Below, piece after piece: positions 12,717 to 19,578 of a DNA stretch of 21,614 bases (position 1 is its first letter; each line of letters opens with the position of its first letter). The notes below the pieces were generated by a model. The model made no database searches and was not told where the DNA came from. It saw only the letters and a list, made by a program, of their open reading frames with translations. A program made the translations under genes and the position numbers. The stretch is from a virus: positions 1 through 21,614 of IMG/VR virus record IMGVR_UViG_3300017746_002716. The stretch is one strand, 5' to 3'.

Positions 12717-13274
12717 ATGAGCAAAGGTGTCCCAGAATCTAAGTTTGTAAGAGCAAAGCGCGATTTCATTGAAGGCGTTATGCAGGGAGAAGTGCGTGAG
12801 TTTCTCAGCCTTGCTGATATAGGAAAACTCCACAGAATACCAAAAGCAACTCTGTATCGCAGGGCTAAAAAAGACGATTGGCAGGGCGATAAGAATAGAT
12901 TTCAAACAGATGTTGAACAACAGACTAATGAGACTAGGGCGGCAACTATTGCTAGTCAGGCGGCAGAGTTTGATAAGAATTGCCTACAGATAGCGCAGGG
13001 CTTGATGATCGAGGTGGGGCGCAAGATACAGCGCAGTCAGCAGGAGCAACGGACAGACCCAGACAGTGAGGGTTTGCCAGTATCATCACTTAGGGATATG
13101 AGCCACACATTAGCTAACGCTCAAAAAATTGGTAAACTCGCATTAGGTGAAGCACAAGAAATATCAAAGGTAGCGGCAGATGTCAGCATCCCAGACAGCT
13201 TTGGCGAACTCATCCGAGAACTGGACGAACTTGCCAACCAAAAAGCATCATTTGGTCAGCACACTTTACAGTGA
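12717..13274 (+). CDS. terS: Terminase small subunit-like protein
   Basis: A 185-residue protein. The N-terminal helix-turn-helix (FVRAKRDFIEGVMQGEVREF, then SLADIGKLHRIPKATLYRRAKKDDW) is typical of the DNA-recognition domain of small terminases. The helical middle (about 70-150) would form the oligomerisation ring, and the C-terminal acidic helix IPDSFGELIRELDELA would contact the large subunit. It lies directly before the large terminase. The ribosome site is weak and there are 25 nt between it and the IbrB-like gene, so it may be expressed from read-through. Identification rests on the HTH plus position; the sequences of small terminases diverge widely. Confidence 0.78.
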   Translation: MSKGVPESKFVRAKRDFIEGVMQGEVREFLSLADIGKLHRIPKATLYRRAKKDDWQGDKNRFQTDVEQQTNETRAATIASQAAEFDKNCLQIAQGLMIEVGRKIQRSQQEQRTDPDSEGLPVSSLRDMSHTLANAQKIGKLALGEAQEISKVAADVSIPDSFGELIRELDELANQKASFGQHTLQ

Positions 13275-14475
13275 TTGGATAAAGCAAGCACGACCCAGCC
13301 AAACACCCCTAGATGCTGATTGGAGTATCTGGCTTATACTTGCAGGCCGTGGTTTTGGTAAAACGCATACAGGAGCGCGATGGGCGGCTCTGTTTGCCCT
13401 ACAGAACCCCGAAGTTCAAGTTGCGGTAGTAACACCTACATTTGGAGATATCCGCCGTGTGGCCTTTGGTGGACCTTCTGGCATCATGTCATTTATACCG
13501 CCAGAGTTATTACTTAGTGGCAGGGGACAGGGTTATAACTCATCTGCCGCCGAGATACGCTTATTCAATGGCTCTAAGATTATGGGTTTCAGTGCCACCG
13601 AGCCTGATCGTTTGCGCGGACCTCAGTTTCATTATGCGTGGTGCGATGAGATAGCGGCATGGAGATACTCAGATACTTTTGACCAGCTTATGTTTGGATT
13701 GCGGTTGGGTAAGAACCCACAGTGTATAATCACAACAACCCCAAAACCAACACAGCTTGTTAAAAGCCTAGTCAAGCGCACCAACACACTGATTACAACA
13801 GGCTCAACATTTGAGAATGAAGAAAACCTAGCACCATCAGCAATCCAGCAATTACGAGAGAAATACGCCAATACCCGTTTAGGTAGGCAAGAACTTTATG
13901 CCGAGATACTTGACGAGAGCGAGGGCGCGCTTTGGAACTACAGCAATCTAGATGAGACACGTATAAAAAAAGAAGAAGTACCAGAGATGCAGAAGATTGT
14001 TGTCGGAATTGACCCAGCAGTTACAAGTGGGGATGACAGCGATGAAACAGGTATGATTGTGTGCGGTAAGGGGGTTGATGGCAGATACTATGTTCTTGAT
14101 GATCTCAGCCTTAGAGATACCCCCGATGGCTGGATGCGTAAGGCAGTGGGCGCATATTATAAATACAACGCCAATGTTATTATTGCAGAAACAAACAATG
14201 GTGGTGACCTTGTGCAAAGCCTCTTGAGAACAATAGATAAGGGTGTGCCATATCGCAAGGTTCACGCAAGCAGGGGCAAGCTAACAAGGGCGGAGCCTAT
14301 CGCGGCATTATATGAACAAAAAAAGGTGTCACATTGCGGAATATTTGCTAAGTTAGAAGAACAGTTATGTTTTTATACGGGAGATGACAAATCTCCTGAT
14401 AGATTGGATGCTCTAGTTTGGGCATTAACAGAGTTAAGCCGTTCAGACGGACAGGCTACTTGGAGAATTAGCTAA
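13180..14475 (+). CDS. terL: Terminase large subunit (packaging ATPase/nuclease)
   Basis: 431 residues if started at ATG 13180 (AAGG about 10 nt upstream), which overlaps the small-subunit gene by 95 nt. A TTG at 13252 would reduce the overlap to 23 nt, so the start is uncertain. The ATPase domain has Walker A AGRGFGKT (about 55-62) and Walker B YAWCDEIAAW (D156, E157), followed by the coupling segment IITTTPKPT. The RNase H-fold nuclease has VVGIDPAVTSGDD (D278), IIAETNNGGDLVQSLL, and DRLDALVWAL (D407, D410). It resembles the GTA/HK97-like large terminases of alphaproteobacterial phages. It pumps DNA into the prohead and cuts the concatemer. TAATG joins it to the portal gene. Confidence 0.94.
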   Translation: MSASQTALANSSENWTNLPTKKHHLVSTLYSDWIKQARPSQTPLDADWSIWLILAGRGFGKTHTGARWAALFALQNPEVQVAVVTPTFGDIRRVAFGGPSGIMSFIPPELLLSGRGQGYNSSAAEIRLFNGSKIMGFSATEPDRLRGPQFHYAWCDEIAAWRYSDTFDQLMFGLRLGKNPQCIITTTPKPTQLVKSLVKRTNTLITTGSTFENEENLAPSAIQQLREKYANTRLGRQELYAEILDESEGALWNYSNLDETRIKKEEVPEMQKIVVGIDPAVTSGDDSDETGMIVCGKGVDGRYYVLDDLSLRDTPDGWMRKAVGAYYKYNANVIIAETNNGGDLVQSLLRTIDKGVPYRKVHASRGKLTRAEPIAALYEQKKVSHCGIFAKLEEQLCFYTGDDKSPDRLDALVWALTELSRSDGQATWRIS

Positions 14476-16628
14476 TGCCGACATTCAGACAGCGACTAGC
14501 AAGCTTTATCAGCCCGCCCAGCCTTGAGCGTAAAGAGTTCCCTATGGTCATGTATCAAGGCGTGACAGCATACAACCAAAGCAAATACACATACCAACGC
14601 CTGTCCCAAGAGGGCTATCAACAGAATGCTATTGTCTATCGCTGTATTAATGAGATAGCCAACGGAGCTAGTGCCGTTAAGTTTCAAGTATTTGATGGTG
14701 ATACACAGATAGAAAATCATCCGCTTGAGGTGTTGCTTAACAGACCCAACGCACAAATGGCGGGGTCCGAGTATTTCCAGTCATTGTATTCTTATTTACT
14801 GCTTGATGGTAACTCTTACGCAATGCGCTCAGATGTAAATGGTAAGCCAAGTGAGTTACACATATTACGTCCAGACCGCATGACAATTACGCCAAGCAAG
14901 ACGCAGATACCTAAGAATTACCAATACAAGATTAATGGGCAAGTAGCGGCTCAGTATGATGTTGACCCAGAGACAGGCGCATCAGAGGTTAAACACCTTA
15001 AACTGTGGAATCCACTTGATGACTATTATGGGCTTTCACCAATTAGCGCGGCGGCGGTAGATATTGACCAGCACAATCTAGCGGCAAGGCATAACGTCAA
15101 TCTGCTGAACAATGGCGCAAGGCCATCGGGGGCTATCGTATTCAAACCTAAAGATGATGCGGGTATGCCTGTACAATTATCCGAGTCGCAAAGACAACAG
15201 CTACATACAGATTTAAACGCAAGGTTTAGCGGTCCAGATAATTCAGGTCGTGCGATGTTGCTGGAAGGCGACTTTGATTGGAAAGAAATGGGTTTGACAC
15301 CAAAAGACATGGATTTCCTTGAACTTAAGAATATGAGTGCAAGGGATATCGCCTTGTGCTTTGGCGTTCCATCCCAGCTTGTTGGTGTACCAGATGCACA
15401 GACCTATGCAAATGTCCAAGAGGCGCGACTTGCCTTATATGAGGATACTATTGTTCCGCTTATGATGCGAATGCAGAGCGACCTTAACGAATGGCTTTCA
15501 CCGTCCTATGGTGAGAATATAGAAATCAGATATGACATTGACTCTATTCCAGCAATGGCAGAGCGCAGACGGAGAATTTACGATAATGTAATTAATGCAG
15601 TCCGCGAGGGGATCATCAGCAGAAACGAAGCCAGACAGCGACTTGGTCTGGATGATATTTCAGGCGGTGATGATGTTTATATTGCGGCAAACCTGTTCCC
15701 ATTGGGCGCACCTAACACGGAGGATGCAGATGAAGACGATGCAAAAGATATATATGGCGGCAAAAGAGAAGTTGAAAAAGATGTATTTACAACTGAAGGC
15801 GAAGCTGAAGAACGCGCTCAAGAGATAGGTTGTAGCGGTATACATGCCCATGAAACTGAAAACGGGACAGTTTACATGCCATGCGCCAGTCATTCAGACT
15901 ACGAGAGACTTACAGGCGATGAATTGGAAACACCGAAGGCGGAGGCTGATATTGATACGAAGCCGACAGAAGCTATGGCAAATGCCGCCAGACGGGGGCT
16001 AGAAATGAGGCGCGAGTTTGGGCGAGGAGGGACAGCAGTTGGTGTTGCTAGGGCTAACCAGCTAGTCAAACGAGAAAACCTCTCACCGTCCACTGTAAGG
16101 CGCATGCATAGCTTTTTCAGCAGGCATGAGGTTGATAAACGAGCCGAGGGCTTCCGTGAGGGAGAGGATGGCTATCCAAGTGCTGGCAAGGTTGCTAATC
16201 TGCTTTGGGGTGGAGATAGCGGTCAGGCATGGGCAAGACGTAAAGTTGAGCAGTTAAACCGAGAGCGCGATAAGAACTTTGAGGTCGATGCCCTTGTGAA
16301 CGAGGTATTTGAAAGCAAGGCTACAGTATCAGCAAGAGCCAAAAAAGCTATTGCCAAAAAGGTTAAAGACCATAATGACGAACATGGCGATAAAAAAGGC
16401 AAGCGTGTAACTCAGCGTATGCTTGAGGCTGTTTTTCGTCGAGGCGTAGGGGCTTACAATACAAACCCTGGTTCAGTCCGCCCAACAGTGACAAGCAGTG
16501 ACCAATGGGCACAAGCCAGAATTAATGCTTTTTTATATGCAGTTCGTAATGGTAGGTTCAAGTCAGGTAAATTTGACCTTGATTTATTACCCGAAGGCCA
16601 TCCAATGAAAAGCGATAAGAAAAAATAA
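14475..16628 (+). CDS. HK97-type portal protein with long C-terminal accessory domains
   Basis: 717 residues, about 300 longer than usual HK97-type portals (near 400). The portal part (about 1-410) has NAIVYRCINEIANGASAVKF, HPLEVLLNRPN, SYLLLDGNSYAMR, DDYYGLSPISAAAVDID and CFGVPSQLVGVPDAQTYANV, all family hallmarks. Then come three added modules: TTEGEAEERAQEIGCSGIHAH...VYMPC (about 439-475), AANAARRGLE-type text with RREFGRGGTAVGVARANQLV...GKVANLLWGGDSGQAWA (about 497-595), and a basic C-terminal domain with MLEAVFRRGVGAYNTNPGSV...FLYAVRNGRFKSGKFDLDL (about 604-710). The last two are domains I know as small units in other phage head proteins. The frame is unbroken. The portal is the 12-mer DNA-entry vertex; the roles of the additions are unknown. 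Confidence 0.9.
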   Translation: MPTFRQRLASFISPPSLERKEFPMVMYQGVTAYNQSKYTYQRLSQEGYQQNAIVYRCINEIANGASAVKFQVFDGDTQIENHPLEVLLNRPNAQMAGSEYFQSLYSYLLLDGNSYAMRSDVNGKPSELHILRPDRMTITPSKTQIPKNYQYKINGQVAAQYDVDPETGASEVKHLKLWNPLDDYYGLSPISAAAVDIDQHNLAARHNVNLLNNGARPSGAIVFKPKDDAGMPVQLSESQRQQLHTDLNARFSGPDNSGRAMLLEGDFDWKEMGLTPKDMDFLELKNMSARDIALCFGVPSQLVGVPDAQTYANVQEARLALYEDTIVPLMMRMQSDLNEWLSPSYGENIEIRYDIDSIPAMAERRRRIYDNVINAVREGIISRNEARQRLGLDDISGGDDVYIAANLFPLGAPNTEDADEDDAKDIYGGKREVEKDVFTTEGEAEERAQEIGCSGIHAHETENGTVYMPCASHSDYERLTGDELETPKAEADIDTKPTEAMANAARRGLEMRREFGRGGTAVGVARANQLVKRENLSPSTVRRMHSFFSRHEVDKRAEGFREGEDGYPSAGKVANLLWGGDSGQAWARRKVEQLNRERDKNFEVDALVNEVFESKATVSARAKKAIAKKVKDHNDEHGDKKGKRVTQRMLEAVFRRGVGAYNTNPGSVRPTVTSSDQWAQARINAFLYAVRNGRFKSGKFDLDLLPEGHPMKSDKKK

Positions 16629-17401
16629 TGCATGCTAATAAGCAGAGGCGTGGCAGTCTAATATCAGCACGCAGAGAGGTTGCAGAGCAAAATCGTATCC
16701 GTAATGGATATGAGCGCAATCTTGCACAGCAACTTGTTTCAGCATTCAATCGGATAGGCACAAGGGCTGGCGAGCAATACGAATACGGCGGACTCCGCAC
16801 GATCAATCGGAATCAAATAACGCAAGACCTTACCAATGTAATCCTGCCTAGCATCCGCGCAGTTATGACAGCTATGGTTGACCGCTTTACCCTCATACGA
16901 GCCAAGCAATCGCCTTATGAACGATTTATTGAGGAATACATTAATACTCAGGTCGGGAGCCGCATTCAACTAATGGATGCGACTACAATCGCACTTATCC
17001 GCAAGGCAATCCTAGATGGGACAGGAGATGATTTAGGTCCAGCCCAGATTTCAAGGTTAATACGGGAAAGAGTTTCAACGATCGGCAGACGCAGGGCTAT
17101 CACGATTGCCAGAACAGAGACACATAGTGCCGCATCATTCGCAAACAATGCTGTTGCCAAAGAAATAGGTGTTGACCTAAAAAAACGCTGGGTCAGTACA
17201 AACGATGAAAGAACACGCGAACACCACAGGGCGGTCAATGGTCAAGAGGTCGGGATGGATGAGGATTTTATTATTCCATACAAGGGTGTTGATTATCGTT
17301 TACAATATGCTGGAGACCCCCGTGGGGGTCCCCATAACACCATTAACTGTCGGTGTGTCGTAGTCTACTACGAGGAAGGCGATGAGATACTAGATTCGTA
17401 G
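16628..17401 (+). CDS. MuF-like (SPP1 gp7) head morphogenesis protein
   Basis: A 257-residue protein joined to the portal by TAATG. The N-terminal helical part (1-155) binds the portal in known members. The Phage_Mu_F domain spans about 157-250: TIARTETHSAASFANN, KKRWVSTNDERTREHHRAVNGQEV, then GDPRGGPHNTINCRC (229-243), with the conserved HR, G-D-P and INCRC. Such proteins sit at the portal in small copy number and are injected or needed for efficient DNA delivery; some carry toxin or ART domains, but this one has none. The codons for GDPRGGP form a GC-rich hairpin. Its 3' end overlaps the leftward 17368-17802 gene by 34 nt. Confidence 0.9.
   Translation: MHANKQRRGSLISARREVAEQNRIRNGYERNLAQQLVSAFNRIGTRAGEQYEYGGLRTINRNQITQDLTNVILPSIRAVMTAMVDRFTLIRAKQSPYERFIEEYINTQVGSRIQLMDATTIALIRKAILDGTGDDLGPAQISRLIRERVSTIGRRRAITIARTETHSAASFANNAVAKEIGVDLKKRWVSTNDERTREHHRAVNGQEVGMDEDFIIPYKGVDYRLQYAGDPRGGPHNTINCRCVVVYYEEGDEILDS
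17313..17332. repeat. GC-rich hairpin repeat, copy 1 (inside the MuF gene)
   Basis: GACCCC-CGTG-GGGGTC with flanking GA and CC. It is identical at 18 of 20 positions to the element at 17825-17844; only the two central loop bases differ. It lies 36 nt beyond the stop of the leftward 17368-17802 gene. Confidence 0.8.
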
Positions 17402-17802
17402 ATGGCCTTGATTGGGTCATCAATTACATCAAGTTTAGTCATGTCATGCCTATCGCGTGATATTGTCATTACGCTATCACCAAACTTATTAGCAATCCAA
17501 GATAGCAAATGCCAGACAGCCAAGTCGTATGGCATTTCTCTGGTCTTGCAGAAATTAAATTTATAGTATTCATCTGGTCGGCCTTGTTCTTTTGCATTCG
17601 CAAATGGAGTTTGGTCAAGAACAAAAGTTTCGCAATCGTTACCTTTTGTGCCATTAAAGGCAATCTCGGTATCATGCTGTGTTTCATCTACAAAGATGTG
17701 GTGTTCACAGGTATCACGCAGATAGCTGTATTGGTCTTTGATCATTAGCCATTCCGCCCCAGTAAAGTCGCGATATTGTTTCCAGTAGTTTGTATATCCC
17801 AT
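17368..17802 (-). CDS. Hypothetical MGYTNYW-type protein
   Basis: 144 residues from ATG 17802, which has AAGGAG and the spacer AACTCAA. The frame is open to 17859, but that start lies before a hairpin and has no ribosome site. The N-terminus MGYTNYWKQYRDFTGAEW recalls a phage/plasmid family starting MGYTHYW, of unknown function. Then come an acidic beta-rich middle (HHIFVDETQHDTEIAFNG) and YYKFNFCKTREMPYDLAVWHLLSWIANKFG. No catalytic motif is clear. On the mRNA it is flanked by two matching GC hairpins, one 23 nt before its start and one 36 nt after its stop. Last gene of the leftward cassette. Confidence 0.75.
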   Translation of the reverse strand: MGYTNYWKQYRDFTGAEWLMIKDQYSYLRDTCEHHIFVDETQHDTEIAFNGTKGNDCETFVLDQTPFANAKEQGRPDEYYKFNFCKTREMPYDLAVWHLLSWIANKFGDSVMTISRDRHDMTKLDVIDDPIKAIYESSISSPSS

Positions 17803-17824
17803 TTGAGTTCTCCTTGAGTTGGGA

Positions 17825-17844
17825 GAGACCCCCGAAGGGGTCCC
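17825..17844. repeat. GC-rich hairpin repeat, copy 2 (leader of the 17368-17802 gene)
   Basis: Read on the minus strand it is a 9-bp stem, AGGGACCCC with GGGGTCTCT, capped by a C(UUCG)G tetraloop, with a single G-U pair. It lies in the 46 nt between two leftward genes. No T-run follows, so it is more likely an mRNA-stability or translation element than a terminator. Confidence 0.8.
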
Positions 17845-17848
17845 TAGT

Positions 17849-18073
17849 TTAATCAACAAATTGTATAAATTTATCTCTGAATTGGGAGGCGGTTAGCGGC
17901 ACTTCCCATTCTTGAAGTCCAGATACTACAAAAATATCTTCACCACTATCAGGTCCACACACCACATCAATAAGCCTGCATGTGCAAGCGATTTTTCCGA
18001 GGTGTAAAGAATAGCCTTTTAGGTAAAAGTCGTTTTCAAATCCTTTGGCAATTATTTCATATATATCAATCAT
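17849..18073 (-). CDS. Hypothetical small protein under its own regulated promoter
   Basis: A 74-residue protein from ATG 18073, with AAAGGA and the spacer TTACTCA. The sequence is mixed (GFENDFYLKGYSLHLGKIACTCRLIDVVCGPDSGEDIFVV, then EWEVPLTASQFRDKFIQFVD). I recognise no domain. The C-terminal WE..LT...F..K pattern weakly resembles the end of the 73-residue early protein at 1993-2214, which also follows an operator site; the likeness is too short to claim homology. It is the first gene after a strong promoter with an operator in its spacer. Confidence 0.7.
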   Translation of the reverse strand: MIDIYEIIAKGFENDFYLKGYSLHLGKIACTCRLIDVVCGPDSGEDIFVVSGLQEWEVPLTASQFRDKFIQFVD

Positions 18074-18104
18074 TGAGTAATCCTTTCATTGCTTTAGTAT
18101 CTTT

Positions 18105-18133
18105 AATATACTATTCTTATAAGAATAAGTCAA
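18105..18133 (-). promoter_or_regulatory. Leftward promoter TTGACT-17-TATATT
   Basis: On the minus strand the -35 is TTGACT (18133-18128) and the -10 is TATATT (18110-18105), each 5 of 6 to consensus with a 17-nt spacer. It follows directly after the terminator of the preceding gene and drives the 74- and 144-residue genes. Confidence 0.75.
18111..18128. promoter_or_regulatory. Operator-like palindrome CTATTC-TTATAA-GAATAA in the promoter spacer
   Basis: The inner 16 bp TATTCTTATAAGAATA are a perfect palindrome filling the -35/-10 spacer of the leftward promoter. It is a member of the TTGTTC-N6-GAACAA family with the outer bases changed. Confidence 0.6.
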
Positions 18134-18135
18134 GC

Positions 18136-18171
18136 AAAAAAAACACCCCCAATCAAAAAAAATCAGGGGTG
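18136..18171 (-). terminator. Intrinsic terminator of the leftward DUF932 unit
   Basis: On the minus strand CACCCC (18171-18166) pairs with GGGGTG (18149-18144) across a 16-nt T-rich loop, then eight T (18143-18136). It lies 13 nt after the stop at 18184. The large loop makes it less ideal than the terminator at 6513. Confidence 0.7.
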
Positions 18172-18183
18172 CTAGATTTCTAT

Positions 18184-18579
18184 TTATCGTGTTTTCTGTT
18201 CGCGGATATATTCTGCACAATCTTCTTCATGCTCACTTTCAAATTCAATACACCCGTGTCCATCTGCACCAAAAGCAATAACATAAAATAAACTGCAGTA
18301 TTCTGTTACAGTATATTTTACAGGTCCAATCCAGTTAGGTGCTTTCCATTCTAATATATGCTGGACATCTTCTTGGTTGTAATCCTCATCAATCCATACT
18401 GAACTACCTTCGCTCATTGCATCTACAAATGAACCCAAGTCCATTGGCACTTCTTCACCAGATGAGTTCCAACGATCAACGTCCTTTTGGTTGATAAGCA
18501 TAACCGCAACATCTTCATCATATGGTGTAGCTGTTAGTGCGTGTATCAACTCACTTATTTTAAATACACCTTTAATCAT
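18184..18579 (-). CDS. Hypothetical acidic protein of the leftward cassette
   Basis: 131 residues from ATG 18579, which has TAGGAG and the spacer TTACA. The open frame extends to 18609, but that start lies inside the DUF932 gene without a ribosome site. It is strongly acidic, with FKISELIHALTATPYDEDVAVMLINQKDVDRW at the N-terminus, WIDEDYNQEDVQHILEW in the middle and IEFESEHEEDCAEYI near the end. Small acidic early phage proteins are often inhibitors or DNA mimics of host or defence proteins, but nothing here proves that. It sits 8 nt after DUF932 and before a terminator, so these two genes form one transcript. Confidence 0.7.
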   Translation of the reverse strand: MIKGVFKISELIHALTATPYDEDVAVMLINQKDVDRWNSSGEEVPMDLGSFVDAMSEGSSVWIDEDYNQEDVQHILEWKAPNWIGPVKYTVTEYCSLFYVIAFGADGHGCIEFESEHEEDCAEYIREQKTR

Positions 18580-18587
18580 TGTAACTC

Positions 18588-19436
18588 CTAATCTAGCAGT
18601 ATCTGCCATTCGTTGCTTCTTTGCATCTTAGCAACAAGGTTTTCGCGCTCTCTGGTTTTGTCCATCGGGTTAGCAAACTCGTATGTATGCGTTGCCCAAT
18701 GTGTTGCGGTGTTATAGGCCGCCCACATATTATGCCCAAGTTCATTAGAATACATCTCATAGATACCGCCAAGTATCTCATGTTGCTTTTTGTTGAAGCT
18801 TACAGGGTCATCTGGTCTGGCTATTGTTTGCTTTTTATTCGAAGCGCAAAGTGTTTTTTCAAATAACCAGCTTACATCAGTTATATCGCAATTTTTCTCA
18901 GATAGCTTTTTCCAATGATCGCGCTGATGCCAGAAAGTTTCCAAGCCATTTTGAATTTGTTTACTATAGGCAGATACATCCAAGGCATAGGTATGTTTTT
19001 GCCAAGCCCTAAATACTGCATCAGGAGTTGTGCATCCATTCTCACACCAGAGGCGGAGAGCATCACAAGCTATCTGAACTGACCATCTGCCATCGTAGCT
19101 ATTGTAAAACTGTATGCGGAATTGAACGAAGTCATTTTTTACAGGCTCAACAATAAGGTCGGGAAAAAGTATCTCCCCTTTCATCCGTGCGCCATTATCT
19201 GAAAGTGTAATCTCTGTTTCGTAATCATTAGAGATATTAGCTTGCTTGAGTGCGTCATGCACAGCGTTGTAAACATCATCATGTGAAATAAGTTCATATC
19301 TTTGCCCGTGTATGCCAAGCACCTCATTGGTATCAGTGCGAACAACCGCATGGCCTAGATTCTTTGGAATGTTTATATTTGAAAAAGTTTGAATCCCTTG
19401 CATTTCTACTGGGAAGTTGTGGTCTTGAATAGTCAT
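18588..19436 (-). CDS. DUF932 phage/plasmid protein
   Basis: A 282-residue protein from ATG 19436, with AAGGAG and the spacer ATTACA. The family pattern is clear: NLGHAVVRTDTNEVLGIHGQRYELISHDDVYNAVHDAL near 29-66, LSDNGARMKGEILFP, VQFRIQFYNSYDGRWSVQIACDALRLWCENGC, HQRDHW, and LGHNMWAAYNTATHWATH near the C-terminus. The length is normal for DUF932/TIGR03299. The family is widespread on phages and plasmids with no settled function; suggestions include DNA metabolism or recombination. It heads the leftward cassette between the MuF and protease genes and follows an operator-bearing promoter, so it is likely expressed early rather than with the head genes. Confidence 0.88.
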   Translation of the reverse strand: MTIQDHNFPVEMQGIQTFSNINIPKNLGHAVVRTDTNEVLGIHGQRYELISHDDVYNAVHDALKQANISNDYETEITLSDNGARMKGEILFPDLIVEPVKNDFVQFRIQFYNSYDGRWSVQIACDALRLWCENGCTTPDAVFRAWQKHTYALDVSAYSKQIQNGLETFWHQRDHWKKLSEKNCDITDVSWLFEKTLCASNKKQTIARPDDPVSFNKKQHEILGGIYEMYSNELGHNMWAAYNTATHWATHTYEFANPMDKTRERENLVAKMQRSNEWQILLD

Positions 19437-19468
19437 TGTAATCTCCTTGAGTTTGTTTTGACTATCCT

Positions 19469-19497
19469 ACTATGCATGATTGTTCTTATAAGAGCAA
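19469..19497 (-). promoter_or_regulatory. Leftward promoter with embedded operator before DUF932
   Basis: On the minus strand TTGCTC (19497-19492) is followed after 17 nt by CATAGT (19474-19469); each box matches consensus at 4 of 6. The operator TTGTTC-TTATAA-GAGCAA (19480-19497 on +, one mismatch between arms) covers the -35 and spacer. Confidence 0.55.
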
Positions 19498-19506
19498 GCA
19501 AAAAGT

Positions 19507-19535
19507 TTGTCTTTATTTTAAACACAAGATATAGT
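19507..19535 (+). promoter_or_regulatory. Rightward promoter for the protease-capsid genes
   Basis: TTGTCT (19507-19512, 4 of 6), 17 nt, TATAGT (19530-19535, 5 of 6). The -10 lies in a perfect palindrome AAGATA-TAG-TATCTT (19526-19540). It would restart late transcription downstream of the leftward cassette, which separates these genes from the portal operon. Confidence 0.5.
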
Positions 19536-19578
19536 ATCTTCAATGTGCCAATACTTTAATTATGACAGGGCGTAAAAT

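Noticed and set aside
17825-17844. Intrinsic terminator between the two leftward genes
   Set aside because: No T-run follows on the minus strand and a ribosome site and gene follow at once.
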